DNA from: Vallitalea longa
Lineage (GTDB): Bacteria; Bacillota; Clostridia; Lachnospirales; Vallitaleaceae
Direction of reading: 5' to 3'
Assembly: GCF_027923465.1 (NCBI RefSeq)
Contig: NZ_BRLB01000008.1
Location: forward strand, 124,001-188,000
DNA: 64,000 nt
Below are positions 18,324 through 27,292 of this stretch, piece after piece; the stretch's first letter is position 1, and the number at the start of each line of letters is the position of its first letter. Under the pieces are notes generated by a model. The model was not told where the DNA came from. It saw only the letters and a list, made by a program, of their open reading frames with translations, and made no database searches. The position numbers and the translations under genes were made by a program.

Positions 18324-18349
18324 TCTATCCGAAACGTTTTGGATAGATA
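18324..18349. promoter_or_regulatory. LacI-type operator, downstream site
   Basis: A 26-bp palindrome with one mismatched pair, core TCCGAAACGTTTTGGA and arms ATCTA/TAGAT. It sits in the 5' untranslated region of the phosphorylase, about 34 bases before the TTG start. The AACGTT-centred core is typical of LacI/GalR-family and CcpA sites. Confidence 0.8.
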
Positions 18350-18380
18350 TTAAAAAAAATATATTGTACATATTAAACAA

Positions 18381-18409
18381 ATAATAGTTTATCCGAAACG
18401 TTTTGGTAA
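18381..18409 (-). promoter_or_regulatory. Phosphorylase operon promoter with operator in the spacer
   Basis: Minus-strand -35 TTACCA (18404-18409) and -10 TATTAT (18381-18386) are exactly 17 bases apart. The spacer holds a second copy of the core TCCGAAACGTTTTGG (18392-18406). A repressor bound here would block RNA polymerase directly. With the site at 18324-18349, whose centre is 63 bp away, it suggests looping or cooperative repression by the adjacent LacI protein. Confidence 0.7.
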
Positions 18410-18414
18410 GGATA

Positions 18415-19425
18415 TTATAACATACTTACACTCTCTCTTTCAAGTAATTTATGTTGTAAAATATAATTTTTTTCATAAGCTTCCTTTTTTATCATTTTTA
18501 ATAACTGCTTAGCAGCTTTTTCCCCCATTACATAAAAATCTTGATCTACAGTGGTAAGTGGTGGCGTCATATATTCTGATAAAGGTATATTATCGAATCC
18601 TATAATTGAAATGTCTTCTGGTATACGAAGATTTAATTTATTAATAGCTTTTATTGTTCCTAATGCCATCATATCACTAGCACAGAATAGAGCTGTAATT
18701 TCAGGATGGTTACTTAATAATTTTATTGTCTCTTCATAAGCTTTATCTTCCATATAATCTGCATATACAATATACTCACTTTTTAATTCAATATTACTTT
18801 TTGTCATAGCTTCTACATATCCCTTATATCTTTCAATGGAAACTTGTGCTTCTCTACGTCCATTAATCATAGCTATATTTTTATGATTATGTTTTAATAA
18901 ACATTCTGTTGCTTCTATAGCAGCTTCATAGTTATTTATAGAAATACTACTGACATTCTTACCTTGAGCCAATATATCTATTAGTACACATGGAAAATCA
19001 CTTTGTAATAATTCTTTGAAATAGGGATCATCTATTTTTATTCCATTCAATACAGCCCCCCCTATATTATGTTCTTTACAGAATTGAACATATGTCTTGT
19101 CTCTTTGATGAGCTGAATCTGTAGTATATAATACTACTTCATAATTGACTGACTCTGCATAACTATACATACCACTTAGTAATCTATAGATGATATTATC
19201 TTTTCCACCTTTTTTTTCTAGACCAGATAGAATAATAGCTAATGTATTATTTTTTTGCTTAACTAAGTTTTGTGCTGACCTGTTAGGTACATATCCTATT
19301 TCGTTAGCAATATCTATAATTTTCTTCTTAGTAGCTTCACTCACATCATAATAATTATTTAATGCTCTAGAAACAGTTGTTATGGAAACTTCTGCTTTTT
19401 TTGCAATATCTTTAATTGTTACCAA
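18415..19425 (-). CDS. LacI-family transcriptional regulator
   Basis: A 336-residue repressor. Its N-terminal helix-turn-helix and hinge read VTIKDIAKKAEVSITTVSRALNN (quoted as VTIKDIAKKAEVS and TTVSRALNNY), followed by a periplasmic-binding-like sensor domain with LFCASDMMALGTIKAINKLN and ISIIGFDNIPLSEYMTPPLT. Start TTG at 19425 with GGAG upstream; the family's usual N-terminus begins here. The gene lies just upstream of the phosphorylase operon in the same direction, separated by the promoter with two matching operators. It is very likely the local repressor, released by the imported sugar or a metabolite of it. Confidence 0.93.
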   Translation of the reverse strand: MVTIKDIAKKAEVSITTVSRALNNYYDVSEATKKKIIDIANEIGYVPNRSAQNLVKQKNNTLAIILSGLEKKGGKDNIIYRLLSGMYSYAESVNYEVVLYTTDSAHQRDKTYVQFCKEHNIGGAVLNGIKIDDPYFKELLQSDFPCVLIDILAQGKNVSSISINNYEAAIEATECLLKHNHKNIAMINGRREAQVSIERYKGYVEAMTKSNIELKSEYIVYADYMEDKAYEETIKLLSNHPEITALFCASDMMALGTIKAINKLNLRIPEDISIIGFDNIPLSEYMTPPLTTVDQDFYVMGEKAAKQLLKMIKKEAYEKNYILQHKLLERESVSML

Positions 19426-19689
19426 TTTATATCAACTCCAAGTTTTAATATTATAATTTATTAAATTCTATCATAAATATATATGATTGTACTAGCTAAA
19501 AATCTAACAATATTTATTCCATTTTAATTTAGAATATTAATTACAGGTTACATATTAATATTATGAAGAAAAATTTCTTTTATATTGTTTGATAATTTTC
19601 TAATGTTTTAATTATACTTATTATAATTATAGTATTACAAATTTTAATTAAAGTTTTTATAAAAATATATATTATTTTGTAGATTTTTA

Positions 19690-19784
19690 TGATATAATAG
19701 TATTTACAACAAATTAATAAATTTATACTATCAAAAACTTGCAGTAATTCATTAAAAATATAGGGTGGTATACCCTATATTTTT
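19690..19784 (+). ncRNA. Candidate leader or small RNA with strong terminator
   Basis: The 570-bp gap between the divergent lacI-type and peptidase genes contains an extended -10 promoter, TG-A-TATAAT (19690-19698), on the plus strand. About 55 bases later there is a strong hairpin (arms 19754-19766 and 19772-19784, core TATAGGG/CCCTATA) followed by T. Transcription would end about 210 bases before the peptidase start. It may be an attenuator of the peptidase gene or a separate small RNA. The hairpin has A/T tracts on both sides, so it may also work on the minus strand. Confidence 0.45.
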
Positions 19785-19993
19785 TCTACATAAAATATAT
19801 CTTAAAGCATTTTAATTACCCTACTTAAGCTTAAAATTATACTTATAACCTTATTATAGTTAACTTAGTTATACTGATGAATTAACTGGCTATAAACATA
19901 CTTACACACTTTTATAGCTTGACTCATACTTATCATTCAACTAGTTTTTCTACACTTTATAAAATAATTTTAAAAAAAGTAGGAGGAAATTCA

Positions 19994-22510
19994 ATGAAGA
20001 AAAATTTAAGAATCCCATCAAAAATTATGATTATTGTTTTATTGGCTTATTTTATAATACCTACATTGCAACCATTAGCAGCTGATTCACATGGATATGG
20101 TAAAAATACCATAAGAGAAACTATAGAAACTATCGCTTCTGAAGATTACATGGGTAGACTTGTTGGTACTGAAGGTAATGAAAAGACTATTGAATATATA
20201 ACCGATTTCTACGAAAATATAGGTCTAGAAAAATATGATGATGATTATTACTATGAAAATACAATAACAATTCATCCTCCTAAAGATCAGATACATCATT
20301 TAGAAATTTTTTTCAAAGATGGAACAAGTAAAATATATAAATATGGTAAAGACTATATAGATTCTCCAATGCCAGATGAAACTAATATAAGCGCTGAAAT
20401 AACTTTTGACATTAATGATAAAGATGTTAAAAATAAAATTCTTGTTTTAGACAAAAGAGTGAAAAGACCTGAAAATAAAGCTTGCTTTATAAAAGTTGAT
20501 ACATTAAGTATGACATTAGCCTGTTTCCCAACACCATCACCCAATATCAAGATAACTGACAACCTCTATACAGATCTTAAAACCAAAGAAATTGATTATG
20601 TAAAACTTCATACTTTATATGTCCCTACCGAATCAAAAGTAAAAAGTGTTATAGGCAAAATTTCTGGAACTGATTCATCAAAAGCATTAGTATTATCTGC
20701 GCATCTAGACCATGTAGGATGGGCTGGTGATACTATATTCTGCGGGGCTGTGGATAATGCTTCAGGTATATCATCAATCCTCGAATTAGCGAGGAAACTA
20801 AAATATCGCTCAGAACATAAACCTTTTGATATGGATATAATCATAGCTGCTTTTAATGCAGAAGAATATGGCCTCAAATGCAGTAGTTCCTTCGCTCCTG
20901 TTATAGCAGAGCAATATGATGACATATATAACATTAACATTGATACTATTGGAAAAATTGATGGTGGTGAACTTACTTTAAACAGTTTGGATACTGAACA
21001 ATATGTCAATAAAAATTTAAACTCATCCTTATTAGACTGTTTCCATAATCACGGTATACCATTACTTACTGAATTCTATGGCGGAAGTGATCATGTTGAT
21101 TTTTTACTTAATAAAATACCAGCCGTAACTCTTGGACAAGTAGACGTTCTAGGGGAAAATAACACTACCCCTATCCACACCAAATATGATACTATCGAAT
21201 ATATAGATTTTGATGAAATAAAGGATATAACTAATACTCTATTTGACTTCATAATCAACAATGATGGCGTTACGTTTAAACCTGAAACCACTTTCAAGAC
21301 TACTATGGAAACTATTGCTTCACCTGAATTTATGGGAAGAATGGCTGGGACTGAAGGTAATGATAAGACAGTCGAATACATTAATAACTTCTACAAAAAT
21401 ATAGGTTTAGATACATATGATGAAGATTATTATCATGAAACTACCCAAACAATATTTGACCCCAATGAACAAACAACTAATCTAAAAGTAACATTTAAAG
21501 ATGGTACCTGTAAAACATATAAATATGGTGAAGATTATATAGATTCCCCATCTATTGTACCTACCAACATCAATTCATCAATTACTTTTGATAAAAATGA
21601 TTCTGACATTGATAATAAAATACTAGTTTTAAATGAAAATGATACCTATGATACAACAGATTGTACCTCAAAAGCAATTTTTAAAGAAGTTGCTACCATG
21701 TTTAGGATTACGAACTTATCTACGAAACCAAAAAATAATATCCAAATATCCAGAACTCTATACGAAGACCTACATACAAAAGATGTGGCTAATGTTAAAT
21801 TACAATTAGCTTATGTACCTAAAGAAACCACATTAAAAAGTGTAGTTGGTAAAATAAAAGGTATCGATTCAAGCAAAGCTGTAGTAATATCCGCACATTT
21901 AGATCATGTTGGCTGGGCAGGAGATACTATATTCTGTGGAGCCGCTGATAATGCTTCAGGAATATCAACTATCTTAGAATTATCAAAAAGGCTCAAAGAA
22001 CGTTCCATAGATCAACCATTTGAAACTGATATTATTATAACCGCATTCAATGGCGAAGAAGCCTTTTTATCCTGTAGTGAAGAATTTGTATTAGATATGG
22101 AGAAAAAATACGAAGAATTCTATGACATCAACATTGATACTATAGGTAAAAGTGATGGTGGTATAATCTGTATAAATGGATTAATAGGAGATTCAAATAA
22201 TATAAACGCAACACTAAGAGAAGCTTTATTAGATTGCTTCAGCTTTAATCGTGTAGATGTATTAGATGAAACTTACGGATTAAGCGATCATATGTTTTTC
22301 AATAAATATAATTTCTCTGGAATTACTCTAGGGCAAAAAGATGTATTTGGCGAAAATGGTACCACTAAAATTCATACTAAAGAAGATACTATAGATATAA
22401 TAGATTATCTCCAAATAGAACAAGTAACTGATATCCTATATGATTTCATAATAACCAATGATGGCATTATATACAAATCTTCTTTAAAAGATATGAGAGA
22501 ATCCGCTTAA
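19994..22510 (+). CDS. Secreted M28-family metallopeptidase with two tandem catalytic domains
   Basis: An 838-residue exported peptidase. A signal peptide (MIIVLLAYFIIPTLQPLAA) is followed by two homologous M28 domains, about residues 37-425 and 432-825. Each keeps the five zinc ligands of the family. Copy 1 has SAHLDHVG, GAVDNASG (Asp254), FNAEEYG (Glu290/291), NINIDTIG (Asp317) and IHTKYDT (His395). Copy 2 has SAHLDHVG, GAADNASG, FNGEEAF, NINIDTIG and IHTKEDT. M28 enzymes are mostly aminopeptidases using two zinc ions. The ATG at 19994 follows TAGGAGGAAA. A frame reaching back to 19919 lacks a ribosome site. It is a single-gene unit. Substrate and anchoring are unknown. Confidence 0.9.
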   Translation: MKKNLRIPSKIMIIVLLAYFIIPTLQPLAADSHGYGKNTIRETIETIASEDYMGRLVGTEGNEKTIEYITDFYENIGLEKYDDDYYYENTITIHPPKDQIHHLEIFFKDGTSKIYKYGKDYIDSPMPDETNISAEITFDINDKDVKNKILVLDKRVKRPENKACFIKVDTLSMTLACFPTPSPNIKITDNLYTDLKTKEIDYVKLHTLYVPTESKVKSVIGKISGTDSSKALVLSAHLDHVGWAGDTIFCGAVDNASGISSILELARKLKYRSEHKPFDMDIIIAAFNAEEYGLKCSSSFAPVIAEQYDDIYNINIDTIGKIDGGELTLNSLDTEQYVNKNLNSSLLDCFHNHGIPLLTEFYGGSDHVDFLLNKIPAVTLGQVDVLGENNTTPIHTKYDTIEYIDFDEIKDITNTLFDFIINNDGVTFKPETTFKTTMETIASPEFMGRMAGTEGNDKTVEYINNFYKNIGLDTYDEDYYHETTQTIFDPNEQTTNLKVTFKDGTCKTYKYGEDYIDSPSIVPTNINSSITFDKNDSDIDNKILVLNENDTYDTTDCTSKAIFKEVATMFRITNLSTKPKNNIQISRTLYEDLHTKDVANVKLQLAYVPKETTLKSVVGKIKGIDSSKAVVISAHLDHVGWAGDTIFCGAADNASGISTILELSKRLKERSIDQPFETDIIITAFNGEEAFLSCSEEFVLDMEKKYEEFYDINIDTIGKSDGGIICINGLIGDSNNINATLREALLDCFSFNRVDVLDETYGLSDHMFFNKYNFSGITLGQKDVFGENGTTKIHTKEDTIDIIDYLQIEQVTDILYDFIITNDGIIYKSSLKDMRESA

Positions 22511-22553
22511 TACTATAATAACAAAGTATTCTTTATATGATTGAATCAAATTA

Positions 22554-22600
22554 AAAAAAGGAAATAGATTCTATAAAGTAATCTATCTCCTTTCTTTTTA
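22554..22600 (+). terminator. Terminator of the M28 peptidase gene
   Basis: Stem AAAGGAAATAGATT with AATCTATCTCCTTT (one bulge, loop about 9), preceded by A and followed by CTTTTT. It lies about 45 bases past the stop codon. Confidence 0.8.
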
Positions 22601-22767
22601 TGTGTGTATAGAAATATTTATTGTTTACTGTATATAAAAAACTACCAATTTTTATAAGATTAAGAAATACAGCCTAAAATACTTTTAACAATAGCCTATT
22701 TTTGTTATAATAATAGATAACGTAAAATTAATTTATATTAGACAGTCTATTTAAAGTAGGTGAAATA

Positions 22768-25700
22768 GTGATACAATTTTCTCTTGATGATATAAGAAGA
22801 TTATGTAATGAAAGAACCTTCATGAAAGGTGTTAAATATTATAATAAAGGTCATGTTCAAGACATTAACTTTTATACAGATTTTTTTGACATAAAAGTCA
22901 AGGGTTCTGATTTATATAAAGTCTTATTAGAATTTGACCATAACACTGGAAAAATCAATTATATGGAATGCGATTGCAAAGCTTTCCAAAAATATTATGG
23001 TGCCTGTAAACATATTGTAGCTTCATTATTGACTATTTTATATAGACAAGATGAATTCAACAAAAATTATATTACCAATTCATATGATAATGTAATTGAA
23101 AATTTTTCCAAAGCCATCATAGGACAGACTACTAAAAAAATCAAAAAAATACCCGTTAATATAGAAATCACTTTTTTCCCAGTTAATATATATAATAACT
23201 ATTATTCATCATCTTATAATCTCAGAATAGGAGAAAAACGCTTATATACATTGAGAAACTTCTTAGAATTTTATAAGAAATATAAATCTGGCGGCAGTTT
23301 AACTTTTGGTAAAGAATTCATTTTTAATACTGACCACCATTATTTCAATAATGCTGACAAAGAATTTATAGACATACTTGGAGATTATTTTGAAACTGAA
23401 AAATTCATAAGTAGAGATACCGTCTACAAAAATGATTATACCGGTTATAAAAACAATATAGCTCTACCTGAAACTTACATTAATAAAACACTGTCTATCC
23501 TTGAAAATAAGAACTTCAATATTAATTATAACGATATTATCTATAGGAATTGTAACATTATCGATAATGATATCAATATGGAATTCCAAGTAAAAAAATC
23601 AAATAATGTATTTACAATAACTGTTAAAAACAATGGTAAATTCTTCAGATTAACTAGAGATTGCAAATATGTATTTTACAATAATAATATTTATAAGTTA
23701 TCTCCTGAAAAACAAGAGCTATTTCATGTTATTGATAAAACATTCAATAACAAAACTAAATCAATAGAACTCAGTTTTAACTATAAACACAAATTCGTAT
23801 CAACAATACTTCCTGTCCTAAAAGAATTAGGAACAGTTACTATGGATAAAGAAATATCCGAGAAACTATATACAGGAGAATTCTCTTGTGAAATTTATCT
23901 TGATAAATACTATGATACTGTAAAAGGAACCATTGATTTTATTTATGGGGATTACAAAATTGGTATTATACCCAAGAATAAACCTGATTTACCAAAAGAT
24001 ATAATTTTAGTACAAGATATTAAAAGAGAAGCTCGTATTCTTAATCTTCTAAGAGAATCTTCATGTATTAAACTAGATGAAAATGATTTTTTTACTATTG
24101 AAGATGAAACTTCCTTATATGATTTCATTTATTACTATCTTCCTAGATTGCAACAATTAGCTACTGTATACTACTCAGAAAGCTTTAAGAATATCCATAT
24201 CAAAGAAGATTTTAATATGCAGGGTGGCATTAGGTTAAGCCAAGATTCTAATATGTTAGAAATATCTTTTAATATTGATGGTATAGACGAAGAAGAATTG
24301 GTTTCAATAATTAAATCACTAAAAGAGAAAAAACGCTACTATAAATTAAAAAATGGTGGATTCCTACCTCTTGATAATCAAGAAACCAAAAACATATCCA
24401 ATATAATAAATGAACTTAATTTATCATCAAAAGACTTTAAAAACAAAGTTATAGAAATTCCTAAATATAGAGCATTCTATCTTGATACTTTGTTAAAAGA
24501 AAAGAAAGTGAATGTATTAAGACGACATGAAGGCTTCAATAAATTAGTTAATGATATCATAAATCCTGTAGATAAAGAATTCTCTCCACCTAAAGAGCTA
24601 GAGAATATATTAAGAGATTACCAAAAATATGGTTTCATATGGTTAAAATCTTTATCTTATTATGGATTTGGAGGAATACTTGCTGATGACATGGGACTTG
24701 GTAAAACTTTACAATCAATCGCTCTAATCAAATCTACAGAAACTAAAAATCCTTCATTGGTTATTGCCCCTACTTCCCTTGTATACAACTGGGCTGATGA
24801 AATCAATAAATTCGCTCCTGATTTAAAAGTCTTGATATTAACTGGAAACAAAAAGGAAAGAGAAAAGCTTTTTGTAGATATTGATGAGAATGATGTTGTT
24901 ATAACGTCGTATGGTCTATTAAAAAGAGATATAGAAGACTATTCCAACTACTTGTTCGAATACTGTTTTATTGATGAAGCACAACATATTAAAAATCCTA
25001 ATTCGCTGAATGCAAAATCTGTAAAACTCATTCCTTCAAAAGTAAGGTTTGCTTTAACAGGTACACCTATAGAGAATTCTTTAATTGAATTATGGTCCAT
25101 ATTTGACTTTATATTACCAGGTTATTTATTAAGTAATAGGAAATTCACATCAAATTATGAACGTCCCATTATTAAAAATAATGATCAGGAAGCTCTTAAA
25201 AAGCTCAATAACCAAATAAATCCATTTATACTTAGAAGGCTTAAAACAGATGTATTGACCGAATTGCCTCCTAAAATAGAAACTAAGATATCAACTGATT
25301 TGACTGATAATCAAAAAAAGATTTATTTAGCATATTTACAAAAAACGAAGAAAGAGATTGTTGAAGAAATCACTCTCAATGGTTTTAATAAAAGTAAAAT
25401 GAAAATATTAGCTGCACTTACAAGGCTTAGACAAATATGCTGTCATCCTGGAACTTTTATTGAAGATTATAAAGGTGATAGCGGCAAATTACAATTGTTG
25501 TTGGAATTAGTTACAGATGCAGTTGAAAGTGGACATAGGATGCTTATATTCTCAAGTTTCACAAGTATGCTTGCCATAATTAAAAACTTACTTGATGCTA
25601 ATGGAATAACTAATTATTATTTAGATGGCTCTACTAAATCGGAAAACCGTAGAGATCTAGTAAAAGATTTTAATGATGGTGATACTAGCGCTTTTCTTAT

Positions 25701-25992
25701 ATCTTTGAAAGCTGGTGGAACAGGACTTAATTTGACTGGTGCTGATATGGTTATTCATTATGATCCATGGTGGAATCCAGCTGTAGAGGAACAAGCGACT
25801 GACAGAGCCTATAGAATAGGTCAGGATAAGTCTGTTCAGGTTTTCAAGTTAATTACTGCTGGTACTATAGAAGAAAGGATATATCAGTTGCAACAGAAGA
25901 AGAAATCTATGATTGATTCTATTATTAAGCCAGGGGAGACTATGTTGACTAAATTGAGTGAGGATGAGATTAAAGGATTGTTTGATATTTAA
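22768..25992 (+). CDS. SNF2-family DNA helicase/translocase with SWIM zinc finger
   Basis: A 1074-residue Swi2/Snf2 ATPase. The N-terminal SWIM zinc finger is C-x-C-x9-C-x-H (Cys68, Cys70, Cys80, His82 in ECDCKAFQKYYGACKH). After a roughly 500-residue middle region of the bacterial HepA/SNF2 type comes the helicase core from about 610: LADDMGLGKTLQS (Walker A), FIDEAQHIKN (II), ALTGTPIENSLIELWS (III), LRRLKTDVLTELP, FLISLKAGGTGLNLTGAD (V) and DRAYRIGQDKSVQVFKL (VI). GTG start at 22768 with AGTAGGTG upstream. Such proteins move along duplex DNA and remodel protein-DNA complexes, often linked to transcription or repair. It is monocistronic and no partner is apparent. Confidence 0.93.
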   Translation: MIQFSLDDIRRLCNERTFMKGVKYYNKGHVQDINFYTDFFDIKVKGSDLYKVLLEFDHNTGKINYMECDCKAFQKYYGACKHIVASLLTILYRQDEFNKNYITNSYDNVIENFSKAIIGQTTKKIKKIPVNIEITFFPVNIYNNYYSSSYNLRIGEKRLYTLRNFLEFYKKYKSGGSLTFGKEFIFNTDHHYFNNADKEFIDILGDYFETEKFISRDTVYKNDYTGYKNNIALPETYINKTLSILENKNFNINYNDIIYRNCNIIDNDINMEFQVKKSNNVFTITVKNNGKFFRLTRDCKYVFYNNNIYKLSPEKQELFHVIDKTFNNKTKSIELSFNYKHKFVSTILPVLKELGTVTMDKEISEKLYTGEFSCEIYLDKYYDTVKGTIDFIYGDYKIGIIPKNKPDLPKDIILVQDIKREARILNLLRESSCIKLDENDFFTIEDETSLYDFIYYYLPRLQQLATVYYSESFKNIHIKEDFNMQGGIRLSQDSNMLEISFNIDGIDEEELVSIIKSLKEKKRYYKLKNGGFLPLDNQETKNISNIINELNLSSKDFKNKVIEIPKYRAFYLDTLLKEKKVNVLRRHEGFNKLVNDIINPVDKEFSPPKELENILRDYQKYGFIWLKSLSYYGFGGILADDMGLGKTLQSIALIKSTETKNPSLVIAPTSLVYNWADEINKFAPDLKVLILTGNKKEREKLFVDIDENDVVITSYGLLKRDIEDYSNYLFEYCFIDEAQHIKNPNSLNAKSVKLIPSKVRFALTGTPIENSLIELWSIFDFILPGYLLSNRKFTSNYERPIIKNNDQEALKKLNNQINPFILRRLKTDVLTELPPKIETKISTDLTDNQKKIYLAYLQKTKKEIVEEITLNGFNKSKMKILAALTRLRQICCHPGTFIEDYKGDSGKLQLLLELVTDAVESGHRMLIFSSFTSMLAIIKNLLDANGITNYYLDGSTKSENRRDLVKDFNDGDTSAFLISLKAGGTGLNLTGADMVIHYDPWWNPAVEEQATDRAYRIGQDKSVQVFKLITAGTIEERIYQLQQKKKSMIDSIIKPGETMLTKLSEDEIKGLFDI

Positions 25993-26098
25993 AAATAAAC
26001 TTGTTTTAAGTTAAGTTTTATCTTAGCTCACAGAAAGATACGTTAATTATAGATATAGTGATTGATTAGTTTATATAGTTCACGGAAATATACGTTAG

Positions 26099-26174
26099 GG
26101 ATAAATAGTTAGTTTTACTTCGCCTTACTCCTGAAGGATCGGACTTCGTAAAACTAACTATTTATCCTTTTTTG
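26099..26174 (+). repeat. Palindromic hairpin repeat, copy A
   Basis: Perfect 20-bp arms (26099-26118 and 26148-26167) enclose a 29-base loop with the conserved core CGCCTTACTCCTGAAGGATC, followed by seven T. It lies between the convergent SNF2 and splB genes and may end SNF2 transcription. It belongs to the family with four more copies around parS. Its arms differ from copy B at one position that changes on both sides, so pairing is kept. Confidence 0.85.
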
Positions 26175-26271
26175 TTCTGTTTTTTGTTTTCATTTACTGT
26201 TTATTAGTTAGATAAAAGTAAATCATCTTATTTATTTTCATTTAGGTTTTAATAATTAGAGATTGGTTATA

Positions 26272-27288
26272 TTAGATAATATATTTTATTTCGCTATCAG
26301 AGAAATATGTTGATAGTTCGTTGGTGAAGAAGGTTTTCATTTCAGATAGTTGGTCTTTGTTGTAAACATATTTACCGTAACCGAACTGACCGTATTTGAA
26401 TGTTCTTTCTTCATCGGTCATGGGAAGTTTGGTTTCTGGGAATATGTCATTGATTCTATTTTTGGCTTTGGTGGTATATCTATGGGATATTATTTCGAAA
26501 GTTATATTTTTATGATTATCCACAGGTAGACTATTATTTAGATCTTTTATTAACATACTATATTCTGTTTCCCAATTGTCATAAAGGAATACGGGAGCTA
26601 TTATAAAGCCTATTGGATAGCCTGCATTTAGGACTTTGGCAGCTGCTTGGATTCTATTTTTGGCGTTAGGGGTTCTGTGTTCATAGGTGTTAATAACTTT
26701 GTCTGTATTTAAACTGAATCTTACTGTAGTATGTCCATTATGCTTAGCATTGACTATATCTTCTATATTAGTGAATTTAGTTACGAAGCGAAATCTTCCT
26801 AGTTCTTCTTTTGCAAAGAATTCAATAGTTTTTTTGAGTGCATGGGTATATGGTTCTACAGGTAGAGGATCTGACGTTGCCGCTCCTTCGAATATTGTAA
26901 CTTCTCCCTCTCTTTCATTTATATATTTCTTAGCTCTGTCTAGTATTTCATCTATGTTCACATATATTCTTGTATATGGTTTATCTCCTAGCTGGGTGTT
27001 AAGGTAGCAATACTCACATTGACCTATACATCCTGTTACAAGGGGTAATTGATAATGGGCAGAAGGTTTGCATGTCTGGAAAGTTAAACTTTTTTTGACA
27101 CCTATTACTAGAGTATTTTTACCCTGCTTATATTTTTCCATTTTAGTAGATCCAGGAATACCTTTTGTTCTGGTAGTTTCCAGCATTATAAGTTCTATAT
27201 CTTTATTTTTGAAATTGTTATATAGCTCTTCTCCCAAGGGATACTTTAGAGCATCTTTTTCTATCAAAACTCTTTTGGGCATAAACAT
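26272..27288 (-). CDS. splB: Spore photoproduct lyase, clostridial type
   Basis: A 338-residue radical SAM enzyme that repairs the spore photoproduct (a thymine dimer made by UV in spore DNA) during germination. The iron-sulfur ligands are Cys87, Cys91 and Cys94 in GCIGQCEYCYL. Family landmarks are ETTRTKGIPGST, VTKFTNIEDIVNAKHNGHT and VRFSLNTDKVINTYEHRTP. Where Bacillus SplB has the H-donor cysteine (Cys141, context ACTSD), this protein has GAATSDP. A cysteine at position 73 (FQTCKPSAHY) lies before the cluster and may substitute. ATG at 27288 has GAGGTG inside the preceding uvsE gene, and the gap is 4 bases, so both are co-translated. Confidence 0.92.
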   Translation of the reverse strand: MFMPKRVLIEKDALKYPLGEELYNNFKNKDIELIMLETTRTKGIPGSTKMEKYKQGKNTLVIGVKKSLTFQTCKPSAHYQLPLVTGCIGQCEYCYLNTQLGDKPYTRIYVNIDEILDRAKKYINEREGEVTIFEGAATSDPLPVEPYTHALKKTIEFFAKEELGRFRFVTKFTNIEDIVNAKHNGHTTVRFSLNTDKVINTYEHRTPNAKNRIQAAAKVLNAGYPIGFIIAPVFLYDNWETEYSMLIKDLNNSLPVDNHKNITFEIISHRYTTKAKNRINDIFPETKLPMTDEERTFKYGQFGYGKYVYNKDQLSEMKTFFTNELSTYFSDSEIKYII

Positions 27289-27292
27289 TTTT

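Noticed and set aside
20608-21381. Antisense open frames inside the M28 peptidase gene
   Set aside because: They mirror the coding strand of a well-supported gene and have no starts with ribosome sites.
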